Of a stretch of DNA of 64,000 nt, positions 44,062 through 52,006 are shown piece after piece. This stretch comes from an uncultured Bacteroidales bacterium (lineage in GTDB: Bacteria > Bacteroidota > Bacteroidia > Bacteroidales > FEN-979). The notes beneath the pieces are model-generated. The model made no database searches. It had not been told where the DNA came from and worked only from the letters and a program-made list of their open reading frames with translations. The DNA lies in assembly GCA_903837605.1 (NCBI GenBank), contig CAILVF010000076.1:45321-109320 (forward strand), written 5' to 3'. The translations under genes and the position numbers were made by a program. Within the stretch, counting starts at the first letter, position 1; every line of letters starts with the position of its first letter.

Positions 44062-44478
44062 ATGGACAGTTTCTCGTTAAGCGGGCGCGACTTTACAACC
44101 GAACTGGTTTTTTCTGCTTCCCGCAGCAGCGGTCCGGGCGGGCAGAACGTCAACAAAGTAAGCACGAAAATGGAACTGCGCTTTCATGTGGTGAATTCTG
44201 CACTTCTCAGCGAAGATGAAAAGAAACTCCTTATGGAAAAACTCGGATCAAGGATCAATAAGGAGGGAGAGCTTGTTATGGTCTCACAAAGCGAACGGAC
44301 CCAGTTGAAAAACAAAGAAACGGTAATTGAAAAATTTTACGCCCTGCTTACCAAAGCACTTAAGCCGCGTAAAAAGAGGAAACCTACAAGACCAACTGCA
44401 GCAGCCAGGGAAAAAAGGCTTGAGGGTAAACGCATGAATGCCCAAAAGAAGGAACAGAGATCAAAGCCTAGCCCCTGA
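44062..44478 (+). CDS. arfB: peptidyl-tRNA hydrolase ArfB (ribosome rescue factor)
   Basis: The frame opens with a TTG at 44053, but ATG 44062 (MDSFSLSGRDF) fits the family start. 138 residues, normal for ArfB/YaeJ. RSSGPGGQNVNKVSTKMELR contains the catalytic GGQ (26-28), and the Lys/Arg-rich tail (KPRKKRKPTRPTAAAREKRLEGKRM) is the part that enters the empty mRNA channel. It releases peptides from stalled ribosomes without a stop codon. Its last 11 bases overlap the end of the convergent DEAD-box gene. Confidence 0.93.
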   Translation: MDSFSLSGRDFTTELVFSASRSSGPGGQNVNKVSTKMELRFHVVNSALLSEDEKKLLMEKLGSRINKEGELVMVSQSERTQLKNKETVIEKFYALLTKALKPRKKRKPTRPTAAAREKRLEGKRMNAQKKEQRSKPSP

Positions 44479-46186
44479 AGAACTTTTTATTCGGGCTCTT
44501 TTTTTCATTCAGAAAATCAACCTTAACGGCGGCTTCACCGAAACGTGCATTCTTCAACGCCTTAATGAGCTGGCCGGTTTCTGAATCGGGGACTTCAAAA
44601 ATCGCAGCTTTTTTCGTGAGCTCGATTTTTCCAAGCCTTATTTTTTTTCCATGGGTGTTCCTGTTGATCAATTCCATCAGCTCGGCGGCAAACATGCCAT
44701 CCTGCCTGCCTTTGTTGATGATCAGCTTTGTGAACCCGGCTTCATCACCCTGGTTTCTTTCCTTCCAGTCGGGTTTCCCTCCCTCATCACGTCCATGCTT
44801 CCTGTCTTTCCAGTCTTTTTTTCCTGAATTCTCATTCCTTCCTCCCTTGAAATTATCTTCAGGGACATTCAGGTCCTGGGCATTTTTGTAATATTCAAGA
44901 AAGCGGTTGAATTCAAGGGCAACAAAGCGTTTGATGACGTCTTCCTTGTCGAGCCACTCAAGCTTACGGTAGATCTGGGGCAGGTAAGTATCGATCTCTT
45001 CATTGTCAATCTCTACCTTCTCCATTTTATCGACCAGGCTGAACAATTGTTTCTCACATATCTGGTGGCCGGTGGGAACGGTTTTGGAAGTGAAAGTTTT
45101 ATTGATCTTCTTCTCTATTTTCTTGATCAGGTATTTCTCTTTCAGGTTGAGCAGTATGATGGAAGTCCCGAACCTGCCGGCCCTGCCGGTCCTGCCGCTC
45201 CTGTGGGTATATGAATCCAGGTCTTCAGGCAGGTTATAATTGATGATATGCGTGAGGTTGTCCACGTCGAGGCCGCGGGCAGCCACATCGGTGGCAACGA
45301 GAAGGCGGATATGGCCTATCCTGAACTTGTTCATCACGGTATCCCTCTGTATCTGCGAAAGGTCGCCGTGAAGCGATTCGGCATTGTACCCGTCCTGGAT
45401 CAGCTTATCGGCAATCTCCTGTGTTTCCTTACGGGTGCGGCAAAACACTATGCCGTATACGGCAGGATAGAAATCCACGATGCGTTTTAATGCCGGGTAT
45501 TTGTCTTTTGCATGTACGGTGTAATAAACATGCTTGATGTTTTCGGCGCCTGAATTCTTTGTTCCTACGGTCACTTCGATAGGATCCTTCATGTATTTTC
45601 TTGCAATTGAAGCCACTTCCGTTGGCATCGTCGCTGAAAACAGCAGGGCCCTTCTCTGGGGAGGAACGGTTTCAAGGATGTCCCTCAGGTCTTCACTGAA
45701 ACCCATGTTGAGCATCTCATCCGCTTCATCCAGAACCACGGTCCTGATCTGGTTTAATTTTATCGCCTTACGGCGGATGAGGTCAAGGAGCCTCCCCGGC
45801 GTGGCCACAACGATCTGAATCCCTTTCCTGAGGGCTTTTATCTGAACATCTATGCTGCTTCCACCGAAAACAGGAAGGGTGGTGAGGTCATTGTTGAATT
45901 TTGCAAAATCGTTGAGGTCATCGGCGATCTGCATGCAAAGCTCCCTTGTGGGGCAAAGGACCAGTACCTGGGGATTGTTTACTTCAGGGTCTATCATCTG
46001 GATCAGAGGGAGGCCGTATGCCGCAGTTTTTCCAGTCCCTGTCTGGGCCAGGACTATCATATCCTGGTTTTCGGCCAGGACCAGCGGGATGACTTTTTCC
46101 TGGACGGGCATTGCGGTTTCGAAGCCGAGTTCCTTTACGGCCCTCACGTATTCCTGCGAAATGCCTAATTCTTCAAATGTGATCAT
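44468..46186 (-). CDS. deaD: DEAD-box RNA helicase with DbpA-type RNA-binding domain
   Basis: 572 residues. Motif I is AQTGTGKT (47-54), followed by LDEADEMLNMGF, LLFSATMP, VATDVAARGLD and HRSGRTGRAGR. A charged linker with KDWKDRKHGRDEGG-type repeats (about 445-475) precedes a C-terminal DbpA-like RRM (about 480-565, with KKIRLGKIELTKKAAIFEVP). This matches the CsdA/DeaD group, which unwinds RNA in ribosome assembly and cold adaptation. The gene has its own promoter-like box with a leader of about 93 bases. Bacterial deaD genes often have regulated leaders. Confidence 0.92.
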   Translation of the reverse strand: MITFEELGISQEYVRAVKELGFETAMPVQEKVIPLVLAENQDMIVLAQTGTGKTAAYGLPLIQMIDPEVNNPQVLVLCPTRELCMQIADDLNDFAKFNNDLTTLPVFGGSSIDVQIKALRKGIQIVVATPGRLLDLIRRKAIKLNQIRTVVLDEADEMLNMGFSEDLRDILETVPPQRRALLFSATMPTEVASIARKYMKDPIEVTVGTKNSGAENIKHVYYTVHAKDKYPALKRIVDFYPAVYGIVFCRTRKETQEIADKLIQDGYNAESLHGDLSQIQRDTVMNKFRIGHIRLLVATDVAARGLDVDNLTHIINYNLPEDLDSYTHRSGRTGRAGRFGTSIILLNLKEKYLIKKIEKKINKTFTSKTVPTGHQICEKQLFSLVDKMEKVEIDNEEIDTYLPQIYRKLEWLDKEDVIKRFVALEFNRFLEYYKNAQDLNVPEDNFKGGRNENSGKKDWKDRKHGRDEGGKPDWKERNQGDEAGFTKLIINKGRQDGMFAAELMELINRNTHGKKIRLGKIELTKKAAIFEVPDSETGQLIKALKNARFGEAAVKVDFLNEKKSPNKKFFRG

Positions 46187-46285
46187 GATGATAAAATTTA
46201 TGTGCTAACGGACTTTCCGGTCCTTGGTGTGAATCTCTTAAGGGGGGAAAAATGCTTTGGCCGGAAACACGGATTAATAAGGCCA

Positions 46286-46293
46286 CAAAGGTA
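46286..46293 (-). promoter_or_regulatory. -7 promoter box for the DEAD-box gene
   Basis: On the minus strand TACCTTTG, followed by TG, matches TAnnTTTG. TTTA lies 21 bases upstream, a partial -33. The transcript would start near 46279, leaving a leader of about 93 bases. Confidence 0.5.
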
Positions 46294-46352
46294 CGACATT
46301 TTTTTTGATATTGATAAACAAGGTATTAAGGTCCTTTGAACGAAAAATAATT

Positions 46353-46367
46353 GTACTTTTGAAGTAC
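46353..46367 (+). promoter_or_regulatory. palindrome overlapping a candidate -7 box
   Basis: GTACTT-TTG-AAGTAC is a perfect 6-base inverted repeat. It covers TACTTTTG (46354-46361), a match to TAnnTTTG, 33 bases before the propeller gene's ATG. TTTG at 46335-46338 is 15 bases upstream, shorter than the usual 19-21. It could be an operator over the promoter of the large redox cluster. Confidence 0.4.
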
Positions 46368-46393
46368 GATCCACTTTTCAAACTCCTGCTGAT

Positions 46394-47611
46394 ATGAAAC
46401 GAAGTATTCTTGTTATCTGCCTTATGAGCCTTATAGGCTATTCGTCGCCTGCCCAGACTGTTGCACAATGGAGAGGGCCCAACCGCGACGGTATCTATCC
46501 CGAAACCGGCCTGCTGAAATCATGGCCCGAAACCGGCCCCGTCCTGCTATGGCATTATGACGAGCTTGGCGAGGGACATTCATCGGCAGCTGTCACTGCC
46601 GACAGGATTTATATCAACGGCGAACTCAACGGCATAGGTTATCTTTACTCTTTTGACCTGGATGGCAAACTGCTCTGGAAACTTCCTTACGGGGAGGAAT
46701 GGACAGAAAGCTGGCCCGGTGTGCGCAGCACCCCCCTTATCTGCGACGGGAAAATATACCTTATGAGCGGTTTCGGGAAAGTCGTTTGCCGCAAAGCCGA
46801 AAATGGCGATCTCATCTGGACAATCGATCTGCTTAAAGAATTCAATGCACCAAATATTAAATGGGGTGTTACCGAGAACCTCCTGGCCGATGGCAATAAA
46901 TTATTTTGCACGCCCGGGGGGCCCGACGCCAATGTGATCGCCCTTGACCGTAATACAGGCAAGCTCCTATGGAAATGCGCTGCAAAAGGCGAAGCCAGCG
47001 CTTACTGCTCACCGGCCATCTTCACACACAATAACCGGAGGATATTGGTTACCCAAACAGCCAGTTCGATCCTGGGCATTGATGCCGAAAGCGGGAAATT
47101 CCTCTGGAGCGTTGATCAGCCCAACACCTGGTCGGTTCATGCAAACACCCCTGAATACATTGACGGTTCGGTATATTGCGTATCGGGCTACGGCAAGGGC
47201 GGGGTAATGCTTAAACTGAGTGCCGACGGGAACAGTGTCACCGAGACCTGGAGAAGCACCTCTATCGGTAACAGGATGGGCGGATTTGTGGTCCTTAACG
47301 GTAAAATATTCGGCTCTGATGATTCGGGCAAAGCCTGGTACTGCACCGACTGGAAAACCGGGACCGATATGTATTCAGGGAAGGTCACTGGCAAGGGGAA
47401 CATCATCTCTGCCGAAGGATTGCTTTATCTTTACGGGGATAACGGTGAAATTGTGCTTGCACAGCCTACTCCATTCGATTTCGGAAAAATCTCTGCCTTT
47501 AAAGTACCTTTCGGGACTGCCCAGCATTGGTCCCACCTTGTGATAAAGAACGGCCGGCTCTATGTAAGGCATGGTAATTCCCTGATGGTATACGACATCA
47601 GGAAAAAATAA
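46394..47611 (+). CDS. secreted PQQ-like beta-propeller protein (1)
   Basis: 405 residues with signal peptide (MKRSILVICLMSLIGYSSPAQ). It opens with AQWRGPNRDGIYPE, the entry motif of a widespread group of PQQ-like propellers. Blade motifs follow: FDLDGKLLWKL, DRNTGKLLWKC and DAESGKFLWSVD (the tryptophan-docking pattern). It has none of the metal/PQQ ligands or the length (about 600) of a quinoprotein dehydrogenase, so it is more likely a scaffold or binding protein. It heads a tight run: the next gene begins 1 base after its stop. Confidence 0.8.
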   Translation: MKRSILVICLMSLIGYSSPAQTVAQWRGPNRDGIYPETGLLKSWPETGPVLLWHYDELGEGHSSAAVTADRIYINGELNGIGYLYSFDLDGKLLWKLPYGEEWTESWPGVRSTPLICDGKIYLMSGFGKVVCRKAENGDLIWTIDLLKEFNAPNIKWGVTENLLADGNKLFCTPGGPDANVIALDRNTGKLLWKCAAKGEASAYCSPAIFTHNNRRILVTQTASSILGIDAESGKFLWSVDQPNTWSVHANTPEYIDGSVYCVSGYGKGGVMLKLSADGNSVTETWRSTSIGNRMGGFVVLNGKIFGSDDSGKAWYCTDWKTGTDMYSGKVTGKGNIISAEGLLYLYGDNGEIVLAQPTPFDFGKISAFKVPFGTAQHWSHLVIKNGRLYVRHGNSLMVYDIRKK

Positions 47612-47612
47612 A

Positions 47613-49040
47613 GTGAAGAAATACCAGGGATATATTCTTGCATTCCTTGTAATCCTGGGCCTGGGCCTGATGGCAGCCTGGTTTTTATATGATCCGGTGT
47701 CTTCATTCAGCTTATCGGTTCCGGGCATGGACAACAGGAAGAAGGGCCCGGCTGCATCAGCCGAGAAGGTGGCCATAGGCGAAGATTTCATTCTGTTCAA
47801 ATCCATACCCGATGTGCCGGGCACAAACTGGCCTCGCTTCAGGGGCGGGCAATTCGATAATATCAACAAGGAGAATGTCCGCCTGGTATCGAAGCTCGGG
47901 GATCCTGCAGCGCACATTTTATGGAAGCTGGGTTTGGGAGAAGGGCATGCTGCTCCCGCAGTGTACGACGGCCGTGTATACCTTCTCGATTATGACGAAG
48001 TGAAAAAGGAAGATGCCCTGAGATGCTTTTCCCTGCTTAAGGGCGAAGAACTCTGGAGACGGGGGTACCATGTGCATCTGAAACGCAACCATGGACTTTC
48101 GAGAACAATACCGGCAGTTACAAAAGATTATGTTCTTACGATCGGGCCCCGTTGCCAGGTAATGTGCTGCAGCCGCAGCTCCGGCGCCTTTCTCTGGGGA
48201 TTTGACCTTGGCAGGGAATTCCAGGCTGAAGTGCCATTCTGGTATACCGGACAATGCCCCCTTATCGATAACGACACGGCGGTCATTGCCGTTGGAGGCA
48301 AATCACTGGTCATCGGAGTGGATTGTAAAACCGGGAAAAAAGCCTGGGAGACACCAAACCCCCATAACTGGAAAATGTCGCATGCCTCCCTCATCCCTAT
48401 GACACTCGCCGGCCAGAAGATGTATGTCTATTGCGCAATCGGCGGTGTTTGCGGAATCGCAGCCGGCGGCCCCGGTCCCGGGAAGATCTTATGGGAAACC
48501 ACCGCCTTTGCGCCTTCAGTTGTCGCACCCAGCCCTGTGGTTATGGACGAAGGACGTATATTTGTAAGCGCAGGATACGGGGCAGGCTCGGCCCTGCTCC
48601 AGGTTACAGGTTCAAACGGTAAATTTACGGTTAAGGTGTTACAGAAACTGAAGCCCCAGGAAGGACTTGCATCGGAACAGCAAACACCGGTTTATTACGG
48701 TGGATACCTCTACGGCATACTGCCGAAAGATGCAGGAGCATTACGAAACCAGTTTGTGTGCTGCAAGGGAAATGACTGCAAAAGTATTTTGATGAACAGC
48801 GGAAAGACCGAAAGATTCGGATTGGGGCCTTATATTTTTGCAGATGGAAAATTTTTTATTCTGAATGATGACGGGGAATTGACTATCGCGAAAGCTTCAC
48901 CGGCAGGGTTTACGGTGCTCGATAAAACAAGGATCATAGACGGGCAGGATTCCTGGGGCCCTATAGCAATAACGGGAGGATACCTGCTTATGAGGGATTC
49001 AAAAACCCTGGTCTGCCTCGACATCAGGGCTAAACAGTAA
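47613..49040 (+). CDS. membrane-anchored PQQ-like beta-propeller protein (2)
   Basis: 475 residues, GTG start one base after the previous stop. A single N-terminal membrane helix (YILAFLVILGLGLMAAWFLY, about 6-25) puts the rest in the periplasm. NWPRFRGGQFDNI is the same entry motif as in the other propellers of the cluster. Blades include LLKGEELWRRG, DCKTGKKAWETP and a Cys-containing stretch VCCKGNDCKS (about 383-392). No enzyme motif was seen. Cotranscribed with its neighbours, it is probably a partner of the ferredoxins. Confidence 0.78.
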   Translation: MKKYQGYILAFLVILGLGLMAAWFLYDPVSSFSLSVPGMDNRKKGPAASAEKVAIGEDFILFKSIPDVPGTNWPRFRGGQFDNINKENVRLVSKLGDPAAHILWKLGLGEGHAAPAVYDGRVYLLDYDEVKKEDALRCFSLLKGEELWRRGYHVHLKRNHGLSRTIPAVTKDYVLTIGPRCQVMCCSRSSGAFLWGFDLGREFQAEVPFWYTGQCPLIDNDTAVIAVGGKSLVIGVDCKTGKKAWETPNPHNWKMSHASLIPMTLAGQKMYVYCAIGGVCGIAAGGPGPGKILWETTAFAPSVVAPSPVVMDEGRIFVSAGYGAGSALLQVTGSNGKFTVKVLQKLKPQEGLASEQQTPVYYGGYLYGILPKDAGALRNQFVCCKGNDCKSILMNSGKTERFGLGPYIFADGKFFILNDDGELTIAKASPAGFTVLDKTRIIDGQDSWGPIAITGGYLLMRDSKTLVCLDIRAKQ

Positions 49041-49044
49041 AAAC

Positions 49045-50007
49045 ATGAAACAAAAGATATTTATTATTGCAGGGCTTGTAATGCTTGCAGGGGTAATTGC
49101 GATCATGCTTGCCGACTTCTTCTCTTCCAGGAAAGCCGACAAGGCAAATCCCTATGATTATAAAATGGGGGAGCTCCGAAAAACTGACAGCACCTGCAAC
49201 GGGTATATTGAACAGCTGACGATCAGGCCGGCCCTTGAAGAAATTCATGCAGTCGCCTGCGGGGCGGGGGACCGAATCTTTGTTGCAGGGAAGAACGGGC
49301 TCGAAATTTATCAGAAGGATGGGAAACCCGACGGGAATTTCAGGTTCGAAGGCCTTGCAAGCTGCATGGCCCTTGATAAAAAAGGCAGGATCTTCATAGG
49401 CATACAGGATCATGTGGAGGTTTTTGACCAGCTTGGGAAACCCTGTGGCAAATGGAATAGCGTTTCGCCTGAATCAATGCTTACCAGCATAGCCGTTACC
49501 GATTCCTATGCTTATGTGGCCGATGCCGGGAAAAAGATAGTGTACCGTTATGACCTTAACGGCCGTCTCATCAACCGCATTGGCGAAAAAGATCCGCAGA
49601 AAAATGTCCCGGGATTTATAGTTCCCAGTCCGTATTTCGACCTGGGGATCGGGAAGAAGGGAGAGCTATGGGTAGCGAATACCGGCAGGCATTCCCTTGA
49701 ACAATTTGGTGACGACGGCAGCCTGCAGTCAGCCTGGGGCGAGGCATCCATGAGTAGCGACGGGTTCTGCGGCTGCTGTAACCCCTCCCACTTTGCCTTT
49801 CTGTCGGATGGTTCATTTGTGACCAGTGAAAAAGGTATTGAAAGGGTCAAGGTTTATTCCCCCCAGGGAAAATATCTATGTATGGTTGCACCGCCATCAG
49901 CTTTCATTGAAGGCACAAAGGGGCTTGATCTGGCGGCAGATTCAAAAGACCGGATCATTGTCCTTGACCCGGAAAAAAAACAGCTAAGGATCTTTGTAAA
50001 AAAGTAA
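49045..50007 (+). CDS. membrane-anchored NHL-like beta-propeller protein
   Basis: 320 residues with one N-terminal helix (IFIIAGLVMLAGVIAIMLADFF, about 4-25). The remainder reads as a six-bladed NHL-like propeller: NGLEIYQKDGKPDGNF, VEVFDQLGKPCGKW, IVYRYDLNGRLINRIG, GELWVANTGRHSLEQFGDDG. The DGFCGCCNPSHF stretch (about 234-245) holds three close Cys, which could bind a metal or cofactor. It lies 4 bases after the propeller gene and 1 base before the ferredoxin gene. Confidence 0.72.
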   Translation: MKQKIFIIAGLVMLAGVIAIMLADFFSSRKADKANPYDYKMGELRKTDSTCNGYIEQLTIRPALEEIHAVACGAGDRIFVAGKNGLEIYQKDGKPDGNFRFEGLASCMALDKKGRIFIGIQDHVEVFDQLGKPCGKWNSVSPESMLTSIAVTDSYAYVADAGKKIVYRYDLNGRLINRIGEKDPQKNVPGFIVPSPYFDLGIGKKGELWVANTGRHSLEQFGDDGSLQSAWGEASMSSDGFCGCCNPSHFAFLSDGSFVTSEKGIERVKVYSPQGKYLCMVAPPSAFIEGTKGLDLAADSKDRIIVLDPEKKQLRIFVKK

Positions 50008-50008
50008 A

Positions 50009-50677
50009 ATGCCAAACAGGCGTGAATTCCTGAATACACTGATGCGCGGCGGAATATTAGCCGCCCTGGGCCTGATCAGCGGCTCGGTGATATTGCGTTC
50101 CCGCGATAAAAACGCCTGTTCCGGTGGCTTTGCATGCAGCAGCTGCGGCAAATCGCAGAGCTGCAGCCTGCCCGCTGCTCTTGCGGCCAGGCAGATGGTA
50201 TGGCAGCTCGACCCGTCAAAATGTATTCAATGCGGCCGTTGCGCGACAAACTGCGTGATGACCCCAAGTGCAGTCAAATGCACCCATGCCTACGCTATGT
50301 GCGGTTATTGCGACCTTTGCGGGGGTTACCTCAAACCGGGTACCAAAACCCTCGACACTGCCGCCGAGCACCAGCTCTGCCCCACCAATGCCCTCAAACG
50401 CAAATTCATCGAAGATCCATTCTTCGAATATACAGTTGAGGAGGAACTCTGCATCGGCTGCGGCAAATGCGTTAAAGGATGTTCCGCTTTCGGAAATGGC
50501 TCATTACAGCTGCAGGTGCGCCACGACCGTTGCAAGAACTGCAATGAATGTTCCATCGCGAGAAACTGCCCGTCCCAGGCCTTTACCAGGGTGCCGGCCA
50601 ACAAGCCGTCACTTTTGAAAAGCTTTGGAAAAGAACCCCTGGAGGATGCCGGCAGGAAAGGAGTCCGAAATGCGTAA
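50009..50677 (+). CDS. Tat-type exported polyferredoxin
   Basis: 222 residues. NRREFLNTLMRGGILAALGLISG is a twin-arginine-like signal (R4, R5) that may be kept as an anchor. Cys-rich motifs follow: CSGGFACSSCGKSQSC (37-52), CIQCGRCATNC (72-82), CGYCDLCGG (98-106), CIGCGKCVKGC (148-158) and CKNCNECSIARNCP (175-188). This is enough for several [4Fe-4S] clusters. It would carry electrons on the periplasmic side. Its end overlaps the next gene by 8 bases. Confidence 0.83.
   Translation: MPNRREFLNTLMRGGILAALGLISGSVILRSRDKNACSGGFACSSCGKSQSCSLPAALAARQMVWQLDPSKCIQCGRCATNCVMTPSAVKCTHAYAMCGYCDLCGGYLKPGTKTLDTAAEHQLCPTNALKRKFIEDPFFEYTVEEELCIGCGKCVKGCSAFGNGSLQLQVRHDRCKNCNECSIARNCPSQAFTRVPANKPSLLKSFGKEPLEDAGRKGVRNA
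50657..50663 (+). promoter_or_regulatory. Shine-Dalgarno AAAGGAG
   Basis: AAAGGAG, 6 bases before ATG 50670. It decides that start against the longer frame beginning at 50625, which would overlap the upstream gene by 53 bases. Confidence 0.65.
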
Positions 50678-51992
50678 GATAAAACCATTGCCGGCCAAAG
50701 CGTTAAAGACTCCTGCAGGCAAGACTGCCACAACCGTTATCCTCACTCTTGTCTCTGCTACATTATCAACCGCCGCCATGGCGGTCCAGCGATTCCCGAA
50801 ACCTGAATTTGAATCGGCCTATACCCAGCCTCAAACCCTGGTACCTCTTCCCAGGGGGGAATTCCTCGCCTGGATGGATGTATTCGTTCTTGTTGTCTCG
50901 CTGAGCATTGTCACCTGGCTTGTATTGAAAAAACGCTCCAGGCTACTGGTATTCGCGATGAGTGTATTTTCACTTGCCTACTTCGGGTTTTACAGGGAGG
51001 GCTGCGTTTGTTCGATCGGGGCAATCCAGAATGTCAGCCTTGCCTTATTTGATAACACTTTCGCTTTACCGCTCAGTGTCCTGCTCTTTTTTATTCTTCC
51101 GCTCGTTTATACCGCTTTTTTCGGACGTACTTTCTGCGCAGCGGTTTGCCCCTTCGGCGCCTTGCAGGATCTTTTCGCTTTTAAACCACAGGCGCTGGGT
51201 TCCCGTTTAAATACTGTTCTGGGCATCCTTCCCTATTGTTACCTGGGCCTTGCTGTATTGTTTGCCGCCACCGGCACCGATTTCATTATCTGCCGTTACG
51301 ACCCGTTTGTTGGGATCTTCCGATTCAACGCCTCCTTCGGAATGTTTATATTCGGCGGCATACTCCTTCTTTCAGGTGTATTCATTGCCCGTCCTTACTG
51401 CCGCTTCCTTTGCCCGTATGGGGTCCTGCTCAACTGGACCAGCCGGTTTTCACGCAGGCATATTACCATCACCCCAAAAGAATGCATTCAGTGCCGGCTT
51501 TGCGAACATTCCTGCCCGTACGACGCTATCGAGATCCCGGTCACTTCAAAAAGCCCTGAAAGCCGGCCTGCCATGGTAAAGAAAATGATGCTTCTAACCA
51601 TTCTCGTCCCCTTTATGGTGCTTATTTCCGGTTACGCAGGATCCAGGATGCAGGATACTCTTGCAGGGGCTGACTCAAGGGTGAAGCTGGCAAAGGAAGT
51701 CATGGCACTTTCGGTGATGCAGGATGCAGGAAACAGTATCCAGGATGATTCATTTGAAATAAAGGCCTATAAAACCTCGGGTAAAACCGAAAGCCAGGTA
51801 TACTCTGAAGCCTCTGCCGTTTTAAAGAAGTTTTATATCGGCGGATGGCTGTTCGGCGGTTTCATAGGGCTTGCCATTGCCCTGATGATAGGCGGGCGGA
51901 TGATACCGGTGTACAGGACCGATTATGTTACCAATAAAGGACGATGCTTCAGCTGCCTGAGGTGCGTTGATTATTGTCCCGTGAAATCCTGA
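50670..51992 (+). CDS. NapH/NosR-like membrane polyferredoxin
   Basis: 440 residues from ATG 50670. About six membrane segments carry redox motifs at their ends: YREGCVCSIGAIQN, GRTFCAAVCPFGALQ and RPYCRFLCPYGVLL. These are followed by a soluble CIQCRLCEHSCP (with further Cys) and, after the last helix, CFSCLRCVDYCP at the very C-terminus. NapH, NosR and RnfA-type relatives move electrons between quinol or flavin and periplasmic acceptors across the membrane. It overlaps the exported ferredoxin gene and is followed 14 bases later by a third propeller gene. Confidence 0.82.
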   Translation: MRKIKPLPAKALKTPAGKTATTVILTLVSATLSTAAMAVQRFPKPEFESAYTQPQTLVPLPRGEFLAWMDVFVLVVSLSIVTWLVLKKRSRLLVFAMSVFSLAYFGFYREGCVCSIGAIQNVSLALFDNTFALPLSVLLFFILPLVYTAFFGRTFCAAVCPFGALQDLFAFKPQALGSRLNTVLGILPYCYLGLAVLFAATGTDFIICRYDPFVGIFRFNASFGMFIFGGILLLSGVFIARPYCRFLCPYGVLLNWTSRFSRRHITITPKECIQCRLCEHSCPYDAIEIPVTSKSPESRPAMVKKMMLLTILVPFMVLISGYAGSRMQDTLAGADSRVKLAKEVMALSVMQDAGNSIQDDSFEIKAYKTSGKTESQVYSEASAVLKKFYIGGWLFGGFIGLAIALMIGGRMIPVYRTDYVTNKGRCFSCLRCVDYCPVKS

Positions 51993-52006
51993 AATTGCTG
52001 AAAAAT

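Noticed and set aside
47375..47917. 180-residue minus-strand ORF
   Set aside because: Covers the junction of two propeller genes on the other strand and shows no domain.
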